A DNA stretch of 64,000 bases from Rhizobiaceae bacterium. GTDB taxonomy: Bacteria > Pseudomonadota > Alphaproteobacteria > Rhizobiales > Rhizobiaceae. Where the stretch lies: contig JAMLJC010000001.1 of NCBI GenBank assembly GCA_023953845.1, positions 1,922,001 through 1,986,000 on the forward strand. Direction: 5' to 3'. Position numbers and translations under genes: made by a program. How positions within the stretch are numbered: position 1 is the first letter of the stretch; each line of letters opens with the position of its first letter. The notes under the pieces are model-generated. The model made no database searches, had not been told where the DNA came from, and saw only the letters and a list, made by a program, of their open reading frames with translations. Positions 26,588 to 34,580 of this stretch are shown here, piece after piece.

Positions 26588-29305
26588 TCATTGTGATACG
26601 AGCGACTTGAAGATACCGTTTCCTGCACTCAGTGTATCGTGTGTTCCCTCTTCGACAAGAGAGCCCCCGTCCAGGACGATTACACGATCGAACAGCTGCG
26701 CCATGGCAGCATTCGGCAACACCCATATGACAGCCGGGGAACGGTTCTCCCGCCTCAGTTCTTGCAACACCTTGCGCACGATCTGGTCCTGCTGGCGTTG
26801 ATCCAGCGCAAGCAGCGGACGGTTGAGGATGAGGAAATCGGCGCGTTTCAGGATGGCGCGCGCCAGATCGAGCTTCTGCCGCTGCGCGTTGCTCAGCCGC
26901 CTGCCGCCGACGCCGACATTGAAGTCGAGGCCGACATCGAGCACCTCGTCATAGAGATGGAGGTCCTCCAGCACGGCGAAGACGATGGCGCGGATACGCT
27001 CCGGTCCGTCGGCCTGGCTGTTGCTGACGCGCCCGAACAGGACGTTGTCCATGACGCTCGCAGCGGCCGTGTAGTGCTGCGGATCGTAGGGTTCGATGGC
27101 ATTCTTGAGGTTCGCCGGCAGGCCCTCGTAGAAGCGTTGGCGCGCCGCCACGACGCGCGCGCGGATGTCGTCGGTCAACAGGCCGAAGCGATAGCGCGGC
27201 TCGACATATTCGAAGCTCACCGCGATGATCCGGGCGCGGTCGGCCGCCGACACATCTTCGAAGGGCTTGCCTTCGAGCTTCTGCAGCAGCGCCTCGTAGT
27301 CGGGCAGTTCCTCCGCCGTCATCAGGCCCAGCTGCTGGAAGAAGGGATGGTCGGGCGGCAGGTCGCTGAACAGCTCGACGGCCTGCCCGGCAATGTCGAG
27401 ACCCATGGCGTAGAGCGCCTTGTCCAGCCCGTCGGCGGCAAGCACCTCGGCGAAGTAGGGATTGGCCGCAAGCTCCTTCGGCGCCAGTTCCTTGCCCGTC
27501 GCCGCGCCGAACAGAAGGTTCTCGCCCACCGTCGCCTCGCGGTTGTAGGCGCCCGGCTCGAACGGCACGACGAGATCGCTCAGCCCGTCCCTGTCCAGCC
27601 GCTCGCGCATGGCGGCGCGCAGTTCGACGATGCTCTCGACCAGATGCGTGTGGAACCTCGGATCGATCGAGGATCTGAGCCCGAGCTCCAGTATGTCGCG
27701 CGACAGATCGACCGCGGCCAGCACCGGCATGGCGACATGCACCAGATCGGCAGGCCCCGTGGCGCCGGCGCTGGCATAGTCTATCCAGTCGCTGTTGACG
27801 TCATAGTCCGGATTGCCGGAGCGCTCGGCTTCGGCGATCTGCCATTTCCGGAGCGCCGCCGTCTGTCCGTCGTAGGATGTTTCGGTCAGCGGCGCGTGCT
27901 TGAGCCCGTAGAAGAGGTTGTCGCGCAGCGTGCCCGAGAAGAGATAGGCGTCGGACGAGGCATAGGACACGCGGCGGCCGGTCAGGGATTCGGGAAGCGA
28001 ATGCAGGTCGTCGCTGCCGAAGGTGAGTTTTCCGCTGTCCGGCCAGCTGATCCTTGCCAGCGCCTCGGCCAGCGCGTCGCCGCCGCCGTTCGGTGTGCCG
28101 ACGATCGCCACCAGCTCTCCCGGCTTCACCTGGAGCGACACGCGGTCGAGCAGAGGCGCGCCGCTGTCGTCCACCATGGTCAGGTTGCTTACCGCCAGCG
28201 GCGCCGTGAGCGGGTCGGGCGCTTCCGGCGCGAGCGCCTGGACCTTGGGCTCGACGAGGCGGTCGATGGTGAACTGTTCCACCACCTGGTGGTATTTCAC
28301 CTGCACGTCCTGCCGCGTCTGGTCCCAGTCGATCAGGTCCTTCAGCGGCCCGGGGAGATCCTTGTAGGCGCCGATCACGGCGACGAGCTGGCCGACGTCG
28401 ACCCGGCCCCGCAGCGCCAGATAGCCGCCGACGAGGTAGAACAGGAACGGCGTCACCTGCGCCAGGAAGTTGTTGATGAACTTGACCAGGAATTTCCACT
28501 GGTAGAGATCGTAGCGGATCTTGAAGATATGCCCGAGCCGGGCGGCGATGTCGGCCCGCTCGTAGTTCGACGTGTCGTGCACATGGATCGTGCTGATGCC
28601 GTCGACGATCTCGCCGACGCGCCCGGACAGTTGCCGCGCCGTGAGCTGCCTTTCGCGGCCGAGCCGGATGAGGCGCTTGCGCATCTGCGGGATGATGATG
28701 ATCTGTACGGCGACGATCACGGCGGCGATCATGCCCAGCCAGAAATTCTGCAGGATGATGAAGACCAGCGCCGTCAGCGCCTGTCCGCCGAGCAGGGCAG
28801 GCTGCACGAAGGCGTCGCCGATGAAACCGCCGAGCGGCTCCACCTCGTCCTTGACCATGGTCGCCACCTCGGCGGCCTTGACGCGCTTGAACTGGAAGGG
28901 CGGGAAGCGCAGCACGCGATCGACCAGCTCGAAGCGCGTGCGCCGCAGCATCCGCTCGCCGAGCCTGCCCTTGTAGGTGTTGATGTAGAACTTGAAGAGC
29001 CCGTTCACCACCACCAGGAACAGGAAGAAGAAGCTCAGCGCGTAGAGCATCTGCTCGCGCGTCAGCATGAAGCCGGAGAACAGGTCGGCCGTGCCGACGA
29101 AGGGCAGGTCGAGTGACAGGGCGAGGAACGGCTGGACGGCGTCGGGCCCGTCGAACCCGTCGCCCTGGATCGGTCCGTTGACGATCTGCTTAGGCAGGTC
29201 GAAGGACATGAAGTAGGGGATCATCGACAGGCCGACGATGCACAGGATCCAGACCTGCTGGCGCCAGGTATGCTTCCAGATGTATCGGGCGAGGCTGCGG
29301 TCCAA
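26588..29305 (-). CDS. ABC exporter-like protein with degenerate nucleotide-binding domain and three Q-loop-like repeats
   Basis: A 905-residue protein. Residues 1-345 are a type I ABC exporter membrane domain of about six helices. The nucleotide-binding part from about 370 has lost its catalytic residues. Walker A reads GTPNGGGDAL (no lysine), the signature is LSNAQRQ, Walker B ends FLILNRPLLALD (no DE pair), and the H-loop histidine is missing (VIWVLPNAAMA). About 340 residues are inserted between Q-loop and signature. In them a Q-loop-like end recurs: TLRDNLFYG (459-467), TVGENLLFG (592-600) and SVMDNVLFG (750-758). Start TTG 29305 has GGGAG upstream. Gene order 29319-29900, this, then the cNMP-binding gene suggests one operon. 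Confidence 0.85.
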   Translation of the reverse strand: MDRSLARYIWKHTWRQQVWILCIVGLSMIPYFMSFDLPKQIVNGPIQGDGFDGPDAVQPFLALSLDLPFVGTADLFSGFMLTREQMLYALSFFFLFLVVVNGLFKFYINTYKGRLGERMLRRTRFELVDRVLRFPPFQFKRVKAAEVATMVKDEVEPLGGFIGDAFVQPALLGGQALTALVFIILQNFWLGMIAAVIVAVQIIIIPQMRKRLIRLGRERQLTARQLSGRVGEIVDGISTIHVHDTSNYERADIAARLGHIFKIRYDLYQWKFLVKFINNFLAQVTPFLFYLVGGYLALRGRVDVGQLVAVIGAYKDLPGPLKDLIDWDQTRQDVQVKYHQVVEQFTIDRLVEPKVQALAPEAPDPLTAPLAVSNLTMVDDSGAPLLDRVSLQVKPGELVAIVGTPNGGGDALAEALARISWPDSGKLTFGSDDLHSLPESLTGRRVSYASSDAYLFSGTLRDNLFYGLKHAPLTETSYDGQTAALRKWQIAEAERSGNPDYDVNSDWIDYASAGATGPADLVHVAMPVLAAVDLSRDILELGLRSSIDPRFHTHLVESIVELRAAMRERLDRDGLSDLVVPFEPGAYNREATVGENLLFGAATGKELAPKELAANPYFAEVLAADGLDKALYAMGLDIAGQAVELFSDLPPDHPFFQQLGLMTAEELPDYEALLQKLEGKPFEDVSAADRARIIAVSFEYVEPRYRFGLLTDDIRARVVAARQRFYEGLPANLKNAIEPYDPQHYTAAASVMDNVLFGRVSNSQADGPERIRAIVFAVLEDLHLYDEVLDVGLDFNVGVGGRRLSNAQRQKLDLARAILKRADFLILNRPLLALDQRQQDQIVRKVLQELRRENRSPAVIWVLPNAAMAQLFDRVIVLDGGSLVEEGTHDTLSAGNGIFKSLVSQ

Positions 29306-29318
29306 GATCGTCTCCCGC

Positions 29319-29900
29319 TCAGCCTTTCGGTTCGAGAACGTGGAAGCGTCTCGCCGCCCAGGGCGATCCCGCTATCGCCGCGTCGTCCAGCACCAGCTCG
29401 AACTGGCAGATCTGGGTTAGCCCGGACCGCGTCACGATCTCCGGCACCTGCGACATGGCGCGGTCGAGCGCCGGCGGATATTCGATAACGACCCGCCTGG
29501 CGTTGTCGATGAGGGAGAACAGCAGCTGCCCGAGCGGCTCGCGCTGGCCGAAGGGCTTCAGCGAGTAGCCGAGCAGCACGAGGCCATAGCTGCGCGGCGC
29601 GTAGTCGTAGTCGATCTGCTGAAACTTCTTGTCGACATGGCGCACCTTGCAGGGCTGCCCGTTCAACTCGTCGGCCTCGAAGGCCGGCGTCTTCGGGTCT
29701 ATCGACGTCACCGAGAGCGGGTGATGGGTAAGGAAATTCGTGACAGGGCGGATATGGCCGCCGATTTCCAGTATGTGCGGGCAGTCGCGCACGAAATGGG
29801 CGGCGAGCACCTGCCGGACTTCGCTGGCAGGCCCCGAATGATGCGGCAGATGATCCATGCCGCCCTCGACCGGAGCCGCCCGAAACGTCGACAGATTCAT
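29319..29900 (-). CDS. Uncharacterised protein, possibly methyltransferase-fold
   Basis: A 193-residue soluble protein that I cannot place in a named family. ILEIGGHIRPVTNFLTHHPL resembles a SAM-binding glycine loop, and LSVTSIDPKTPAFEADELN has an acidic residue where the SAM ribose would bind. YGLVLLGYSLKPFG and RRVVIEYPPAL follow in the expected strand positions. The start ATG 29900 has GGGA ten bases upstream; ATG 29858 with GAGGG is an alternative. It is 13 bp upstream of the degenerate ABC exporter on the same strand, and divergent from another methyltransferase-like gene 50 bp away. Confidence 0.6.
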   Translation of the reverse strand: MNLSTFRAAPVEGGMDHLPHHSGPASEVRQVLAAHFVRDCPHILEIGGHIRPVTNFLTHHPLSVTSIDPKTPAFEADELNGQPCKVRHVDKKFQQIDYDYAPRSYGLVLLGYSLKPFGQREPLGQLLFSLIDNARRVVIEYPPALDRAMSQVPEIVTRSGLTQICQFELVLDDAAIAGSPWAARRFHVLEPKG

Positions 29901-29950
29901 GAAGGCTTATTCCCGTTGTCTTGCCCTGCCTTGCAACATACAACACGGCC

Positions 29951-30625
29951 ATGACCGACGCCACCCAGCCAGTCGCGCCCATTCCCGACTGGCACGAGCA
30001 TGCCTTCGACCTCATTCGCGGCATCGCCGCCTATACCGGCAGTCCGCTGGTGGCCGATCTCGCACGGGTGGTGGGCGAACATCCGCACTCGGCGATCGCC
30101 AATGCCTTCAACCACCGGCAGGTGGCCTCGAAGGTCTGGGCGCGGGACAATCTGTTCGAAAGCTGCGGCGGGCGCTTTCGCAGGATCTGGATTCTCGGCG
30201 GCTGGTACGGCGTGCTGGCGGCGATGCTGTTCGAGGACAGCCGTTTCGACATCGATCTCGTCGAGAGCATCGACGTCGATCCGTCCGTCGAAGTCGTCGC
30301 CCGCACGATGAACCGCCGTTCGGGCGAGCGCTTCAGGGCGTGGACCGGTGACATGTACGAGCTCGACTACGAGGGCGCGGGGCCCGATCTCGTCGTCAAC
30401 ACAAGTTGCGAGCATATCGCGGACGTGCGCGGATGGCTCGACATGCTGCCGCCGGGCACGCGCGTGCTGCTGCAGTCCAACGACTATTTCTCCGAGCCGA
30501 CGCACATCAACAGCGTGCCGAGGCTCGAGGATTTCGCGGCGCAGGCGCAGCTTTCGACCGTCAGCTTCGCCGGAGCCATGCCGACGAAAAAATATACGCG
30601 CTTCATGCTCATCGGAGCGGTTTGA
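29951..30625 (+). CDS. SAM-methyltransferase-like protein
   Basis: A 224-residue protein. The core RIWILGGWYGVLAAMLFEDS reads as a variant glycine loop, IDLVESIDVDPSVEVVARTM as the acidic second strand, and AWTGDMYELDY followed by DLVVNTSCEHI as the fourth-strand catalytic region. It fits a class I methyltransferase or an enzyme on that fold. The start is ATG 29951; a TTG- or ATG-extended reading from 29921 lacks family character. It diverges from the gene at 29319-29900 and converges on the small membrane protein gene, 13 bp away. Substrate unknown. Confidence 0.68.
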   Translation: MTDATQPVAPIPDWHEHAFDLIRGIAAYTGSPLVADLARVVGEHPHSAIANAFNHRQVASKVWARDNLFESCGGRFRRIWILGGWYGVLAAMLFEDSRFDIDLVESIDVDPSVEVVARTMNRRSGERFRAWTGDMYELDYEGAGPDLVVNTSCEHIADVRGWLDMLPPGTRVLLQSNDYFSEPTHINSVPRLEDFAAQAQLSTVSFAGAMPTKKYTRFMLIGAV

Positions 30626-30638
30626 GCATCTTCGGCGT

Positions 30639-30977
30639 TCAACGCCCGCTCAGCCAGGGCCCGAGCGTGATCATGCAGACGGCGAGAACCGCGAGTGCGA
30701 CCCCCGCCGTCTGCACGGTGCTCATGCGTTCGCCGAAGAAGGTGAAGGCGATGACGGTGACGGCGACGAGCTGGATGACGGCGGACAGGCTGAAAGCGGC
30801 GGCCATGCCGAACTCCCGCACCAGCCGCAGCATGATGAGGTTGCCGCCGGTGTAAAGCAGCAGCGTGACGATCAGCTTCCAGTGCGAGGGGGCGAGCGCC
30901 CAGGATTTCGCCATGCTGGCCGCGAGCAGGAAGATGACGGTCGAGATCGACAGCTGGATCAGGCCTGACTGGCTCAA
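30639..30977 (-). CDS. Small four-helix membrane protein, SMR/EamA-like
   Basis: A hydrophobic protein of about 112 residues with four predicted membrane helices: LIQLSISTVIFLLAASMAKS, LIVTLLLYTGGNLIMLRLV, AAAFSLSAVIQLVAVTVIAF and VQTAGVALAVLAVCMITLG. Size and the GER after the third helix (TFFGERMS) resemble small multidrug resistance and half-size EamA-type transporters, including flippase-like subunits for lipid-linked sugars. The start TTG 30977 is chosen for GGGGGA four bases upstream; the frame is open to TTG 31043, but the extra residues look non-coding. Its 5' side faces the inverted-repeat element at 31090. Confidence 0.62.
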   Translation of the reverse strand: MSQSGLIQLSISTVIFLLAASMAKSWALAPSHWKLIVTLLLYTGGNLIMLRLVREFGMAAAFSLSAVIQLVAVTVIAFTFFGERMSTVQTAGVALAVLAVCMITLGPWLSGR

Positions 30978-31089
30978 GGTGTCCCCCGGTGGCGCGGATG
31001 AAACGGCGCCCAGCCTTCTCGGCAAAACCGCCGATGCCGTCAAGCCGCGACGTCAGCCGGGAACAGCGGCGATGTCCGGAATCCGTGGC

Positions 31090-31370
31090 TAGAGCCTTTC
31101 ATGGTTACCCGGAAACGGTTCTGTTTGTCCGATGGCGGGACGATCCGCGCGAAGGCCGGTGCAGGTCGTACCGGGGGGGGGGGGTACGGCCAAATGCGGC
31201 CGACAAAGCGGGCGCCCGCCAGCGGCAAACCCTTCGGGCCGGGTGCATTTGCCCCATTTCCTTCGGCTTTCGGCTCGGCCGTGGCGCCACCACGCCCTTC
31301 GCCGAAACCCTCGACCCTGGAACCAAATGCCCTCCGGTAGAACGATTCCGTGTAATCCTGAAAGGCTCTA
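31090..31370. mobile_element. 281 bp MITE-like element with terminal inverted repeats
   Basis: The left end TAGAGCCTTTCATGGTTACC and the reverse complement of the right end, TAGAGCCTTTCAGGATTACA, match for about 35 bases with small indels and continue as CGGAA..CG..TTCT. Each terminus begins with TA, as expected for a TA target duplication of Tc1/mariner/IS630-type elements. No coding region is credible inside. The interior is GC-rich, holds further palindromic stretches and a run of 12 G. The right terminus provides the TAG stop of the glycosyltransferase gene that ends at 31368. Classification as a non-autonomous element is inference from structure. Confidence 0.7.
31173..31184. repeat. Homopolymeric tract of 12 G
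   Basis: Twelve consecutive G between GTACC and TACGG inside the inverted-repeat element, so the tract sits in a short palindrome (GTACC...GGTAC). Tracts of this length are prone to slippage in replication and sequencing. It is not in a gene. Confidence 0.9.
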
Positions 31371-32660
31371 GGCGCGCTGCCCGACGAGAAGCTCGACGAA
31401 CTGCGCCACCACATTGTCCTCGGCATAATCGCCGTCGAGGAACCGGCGGCGCGCGGCGTCGCCATGCTTCTGCCGGAGCGTCGGATCGTCCCGATACCGA
31501 AGGATGGCCTTCGCCAGCGCACGCGACGCGGCGTCGACCGGCTTTTCCGGCACGATCACGCCGGTCTCGCCGTCCTCCACGATCTCGCGGCATCCCTCAT
31601 GGTCGCTGGCGATCGATGGAATGCCCGTCGCTGCGGCCTCGATGAGGATGCGCGGTATGCCTTCGCCGTAGCGGGTCGGCAGGGCGACGACGTCGACCTC
31701 CCGCAGCAGCGACGGCATGTCGTTGCACCGCCCGAGGAACCGGATCGAGGCTTCGTTCTCCAGTTCCTCCAGCGGCACCGCATCCGGATCGGACGCATCG
31801 AGCATCCCCGCCACGAGGAACTCGACGTCGCGGTCCTTCAGCTTCCGCGCGGCCGCTATGAAGACGTCCAGCCCCTTCGACTTCAGCAGGCGCGAGGCGA
31901 ACAGCACCCGCAGTGGCTGGCCGTCCGCACGCGACTGGCGCGGATGAAATTCTCTCGGGTCGACGCCTGCGCCGCTGATCACCATGGCCTTCGCAGAGGG
32001 CACCATTCCGCGGCCAACCCATGTCGCGTGGTCGGAGGCGGTCTCGAAGGTGAACCGGACGTCCTTGCGGCGCGCGATGACGCGCACCGCGCGGTCGACC
32101 AGAAAACGCGACAGGCACTCGATCCCGCTCTTCATGCTGCTCGCGGGCGACATCAGCCGGCCCAGACCCGGCACCGTCGCCACGATTCGCGTGCGCCTGC
32201 CGCTTATGATGCGGGCCAGGATCGCGGCGATGCCCGAGAAGACGATCGGCTTCAGCGTGATGAGATGCAGCGTGTCGGGTTTCTTGCGGAGCACTTCGCG
32301 GAAGGTCTCTATGACCAGCCGCAGATCGGCGCGCGGTGCGAAGGTCCAGCGCTCGATCGGCACGTTGACGTAGTCCCATCTTCCGCGCTGCTCGGGCGCG
32401 ATCGGCCTTCCGCCGGTGATGACGCAGACGCGATGCCCGGCTTCCGCCAGGGCGTCCGCCGTCGTCCGACGATGACGCAGAAAATAGTCGGCATCGTTGC
32501 AGACGATGGTTATCCGGCGTCTGCCGGAGGAAAATGCGGTCGCGGATGCACGCAGGACAATCCGGTCGCGCGCCACATTTGATTCACTCAATGCACTGTA
32601 GGCCCGCATCAGCAGTTTCGCCGCCCCACCGAATCGGAACACCTGTAAAGCAACATACAT
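31368..32660 (-). CDS. Glycosyltransferase family 4
   Basis: A GT-B glycosyltransferase of up to 430 residues: N-terminal TIVCNDADYFLRHRRTTADA with HRVCVITGG, central VATVPGLGRLM, and the C-terminal donor-binding half with RVLFASRLLKSKGLDVFIAA, VVALPTRYGEGIPRILIEAA and GETGVIVPEKP. ATG 32660 is the first start in frame after non-family sequence; ATG 32609 (residue 18) is a reasonable alternative. The stop codon TAG is the terminal TAG of the inverted-repeat element at 31090-31370. The encoded C-terminus (VELLVGQRA) may therefore have been reset by that insertion. It has about 75 bp to the upstream lipoprotein gene. Confidence 0.82.
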   Translation of the reverse strand: MYVALQVFRFGGAAKLLMRAYSALSESNVARDRIVLRASATAFSSGRRRITIVCNDADYFLRHRRTTADALAEAGHRVCVITGGRPIAPEQRGRWDYVNVPIERWTFAPRADLRLVIETFREVLRKKPDTLHLITLKPIVFSGIAAILARIISGRRTRIVATVPGLGRLMSPASSMKSGIECLSRFLVDRAVRVIARRKDVRFTFETASDHATWVGRGMVPSAKAMVISGAGVDPREFHPRQSRADGQPLRVLFASRLLKSKGLDVFIAAARKLKDRDVEFLVAGMLDASDPDAVPLEELENEASIRFLGRCNDMPSLLREVDVVALPTRYGEGIPRILIEAAATGIPSIASDHEGCREIVEDGETGVIVPEKPVDAASRALAKAILRYRDDPTLRQKHGDAARRRFLDGDYAEDNVVAQFVELLVGQRA

Positions 32661-32734
32661 AGTTGGGGCTTGGCAATCCAGTTTTGTACGCCTGTACGGG
32701 AATGGCGGCGTCATCGCCGCTTGTGCGGTCAGCT

Positions 32735-32938
32735 TCAGTCGATCTGGCCGACGGCTTCTTCCTGCTCCAGCGTCAACGGCTTCACCCCGGCCGGCAGCGG
32801 TTCGGTCGTCTCCGCAGGCACGGCCTTCCGGGACGCGAGCAAGGACCCCGTTGAGGCCGAGCAGGCGGCGAGCATCGCGGCCCCGGCAAGCAGCGAGAGC
32901 AGATTCAGGATTCGGGAATGATGCCGGAGACGTATCAT
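32735..32938 (-). CDS. Small lipoprotein of unknown function
   Basis: A 67-residue protein with a type II signal peptide: basic start MIRLRHHSR, hydrophobic ILNLLSLLAGAAML, lipobox LAAC at about residues 23-26, then a short polar, proline-rich tail ending VGQID. AAAGGTCGCA precedes the ATG, a good ribosome site. It is probably anchored to a membrane facing the periplasm. It lies 54 bp downstream of emrB, so it may be the last gene of the efflux transcript. No family recognised. Confidence 0.65.
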   Translation of the reverse strand: MIRLRHHSRILNLLSLLAGAAMLAACSASTGSLLASRKAVPAETTEPLPAGVKPLTLEQEEAVGQID

Positions 32939-32992
32939 TGCGACCTTTTAGCCGAGCCGCCGTCTTCTGCAAATGCGCTTGCCGGGGCAGCT

Positions 32993-34531
32993 CTATTCCA
33001 TGGCCGCTGCCGCGCCATGGCCTGCGCCGGCTGCCGCCTTCGGCTTGCGCAGCAGCAGCGCCAGCGGGATCGCCGCCAGCGTCACGATCATCATCAGCTT
33101 GAAGTCGTCTATATAGGAGATCATCGCCGCCTGCGCCGAAACCAGCCGTTCCATCATGGCAAGGGATGCCGGATCGCCTTGCGCCGCACCCGGCGACACG
33201 GCCCAAAGGTTCGGGTTGAAGGGGCTGATGCCGGCCGACAGTTCCGCATGGTTGATGGCGATGTTGCGCGTCAGGATCACGGTGACGATGGAAATGCCGA
33301 TGGACGATCCGAGATTGCGCACGAGGCTGAACAGGCTGGCGGCATCCGTGCGGAAGCTCGGCGCCAGCGTGGCGAAGGCGACAGTCGACAGGGGAACGAA
33401 GACGAGCCCGAGCCCCAGCCCCTGTATCACCCCCGACAGGACGATGTCGTAGTCGTCCATCTGCGGCGTGAAGCCGGTCATGATGTGCAGCGACCATGCG
33501 GTCAGCACGAGCCCGGTGACCACCAGATAGCGTGCGTCGACCATCTGCACCAGCCGGCCGACCAGCAGCATGGAGATCATCGTGCCGACGCCGCGCGGCG
33601 CCATGACCAGTCCGGTCAGCACCGTCGAATGGTTGAACAGGTTGGACAGCATCGGCGGCAGCAGGGCCATCGAGGCGAGCAGGATCACGCCGATGACGAA
33701 GATGAACACCAGCCCGGTGACGAAGTTGCGATCCCTGAAGATGCGCGGATCGATGAAGGGGTTCTTCGCCGTCGCCAGATGGATGACGAACACCCAGAAG
33801 CCGGTCAGCGACACGCCGAGCTCTATCCAGATCTCCGGCGAGGAGAACCAGTCGACCTCGGCGCCGCGGTCCAGCATGAGCTGCAGCGCGCCGACGCCGA
33901 GCGACAGCATGGCGAAGCCGAAGAAATCGAAGCCGCGCAGTCTCTGCGCGATGCGCGGCAGATAGGCGGCGGAACCGAGGAAGGCGATGATGCCGACCGG
34001 CAGGTTGATGAAGAAGACGTAGCGCCAGTTGAAGCTCTCCGTCAGCCAGCCGCCGAGCGTCGGCCCGATGATCGGCCCGACCATGATGCCGGCGCCCCAC
34101 AGCGCCATGGCCTGTCCGTGGCGTTCCTTCGGGTTGATGTCGAGCAGGAAGGTCTGCGACAGCGGCACGATCGCCGCGCCGAATATGCCCTGAAGCAGCC
34201 GGAACGCGACCATCGTCTCCAGGCTCCACGCGAAGCCGCAGAGCATCGAGCTGACGGTGAAGCCGACGACCGAGGTGAGGAAGAGCTCGCGCCTGCCGAG
34301 ACGATCGGCGAGCCAGCCCGTCAGCGGCGTCATGATCGCCGCCGCGACGATATAGGAGGTCAGCACCCAGTTGATGGTGTCCTGACTGGCCCCGAGGTCG
34401 CCCGTCATCGACGGCAGCGCCACATTGGCGATGGTGGTGTCGAGCACCTGCATCACCGTCGCGAGCATGATCGAAAGCGTGATCAGCCCGCGATGCGGCG
34501 TGTCCGTGTGGGAGGTCGGGGATTGTGCCAT
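32993..34531 (-). CDS. emrB: DHA2-family multidrug efflux MFS transporter (EmrB type)
   Basis: A 512-residue, 14-helix drug:H+ antiporter of the inner membrane. DHA2 signatures are present: LDTTIANVALPSM in helix 1, the loop GWLADRLGRRELFL, and motif C-like GAGIMVGPIIGPTLGGWLTE in helix 5. It follows the HlyD/EmrA gene by 49 bp and the marR gene further upstream, the standard marR-emrA-emrB order. With an outer-membrane TolC-type channel (not in this window) it would form a tripartite pump. Confidence 0.92.
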   Translation of the reverse strand: MAQSPTSHTDTPHRGLITLSIMLATVMQVLDTTIANVALPSMTGDLGASQDTINWVLTSYIVAAAIMTPLTGWLADRLGRRELFLTSVVGFTVSSMLCGFAWSLETMVAFRLLQGIFGAAIVPLSQTFLLDINPKERHGQAMALWGAGIMVGPIIGPTLGGWLTESFNWRYVFFINLPVGIIAFLGSAAYLPRIAQRLRGFDFFGFAMLSLGVGALQLMLDRGAEVDWFSSPEIWIELGVSLTGFWVFVIHLATAKNPFIDPRIFRDRNFVTGLVFIFVIGVILLASMALLPPMLSNLFNHSTVLTGLVMAPRGVGTMISMLLVGRLVQMVDARYLVVTGLVLTAWSLHIMTGFTPQMDDYDIVLSGVIQGLGLGLVFVPLSTVAFATLAPSFRTDAASLFSLVRNLGSSIGISIVTVILTRNIAINHAELSAGISPFNPNLWAVSPGAAQGDPASLAMMERLVSAQAAMISYIDDFKLMMIVTLAAIPLALLLRKPKAAAGAGHGAAAAME

Positions 34532-34580
34532 GACGGTTTCTCGCCGGAAGCGGCTTGCGACGCGCGGCGGCTGTCTCGCT

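Noticed and set aside
26103..26591. CRP/FNR-type transcription factor
   Set aside because: The protein ends right after the cyclic-nucleotide-binding domain; there is no helix-turn-helix.
31368..34229. A 953-residue open frame apparently joining the glycosyltransferase to upstream sequence
   Set aside because: The upstream part is an antisense-type reading of emrB in another frame, with arginine- and alanine-rich non-family sequence. Only the part from about 32660 down has glycosyltransferase character.
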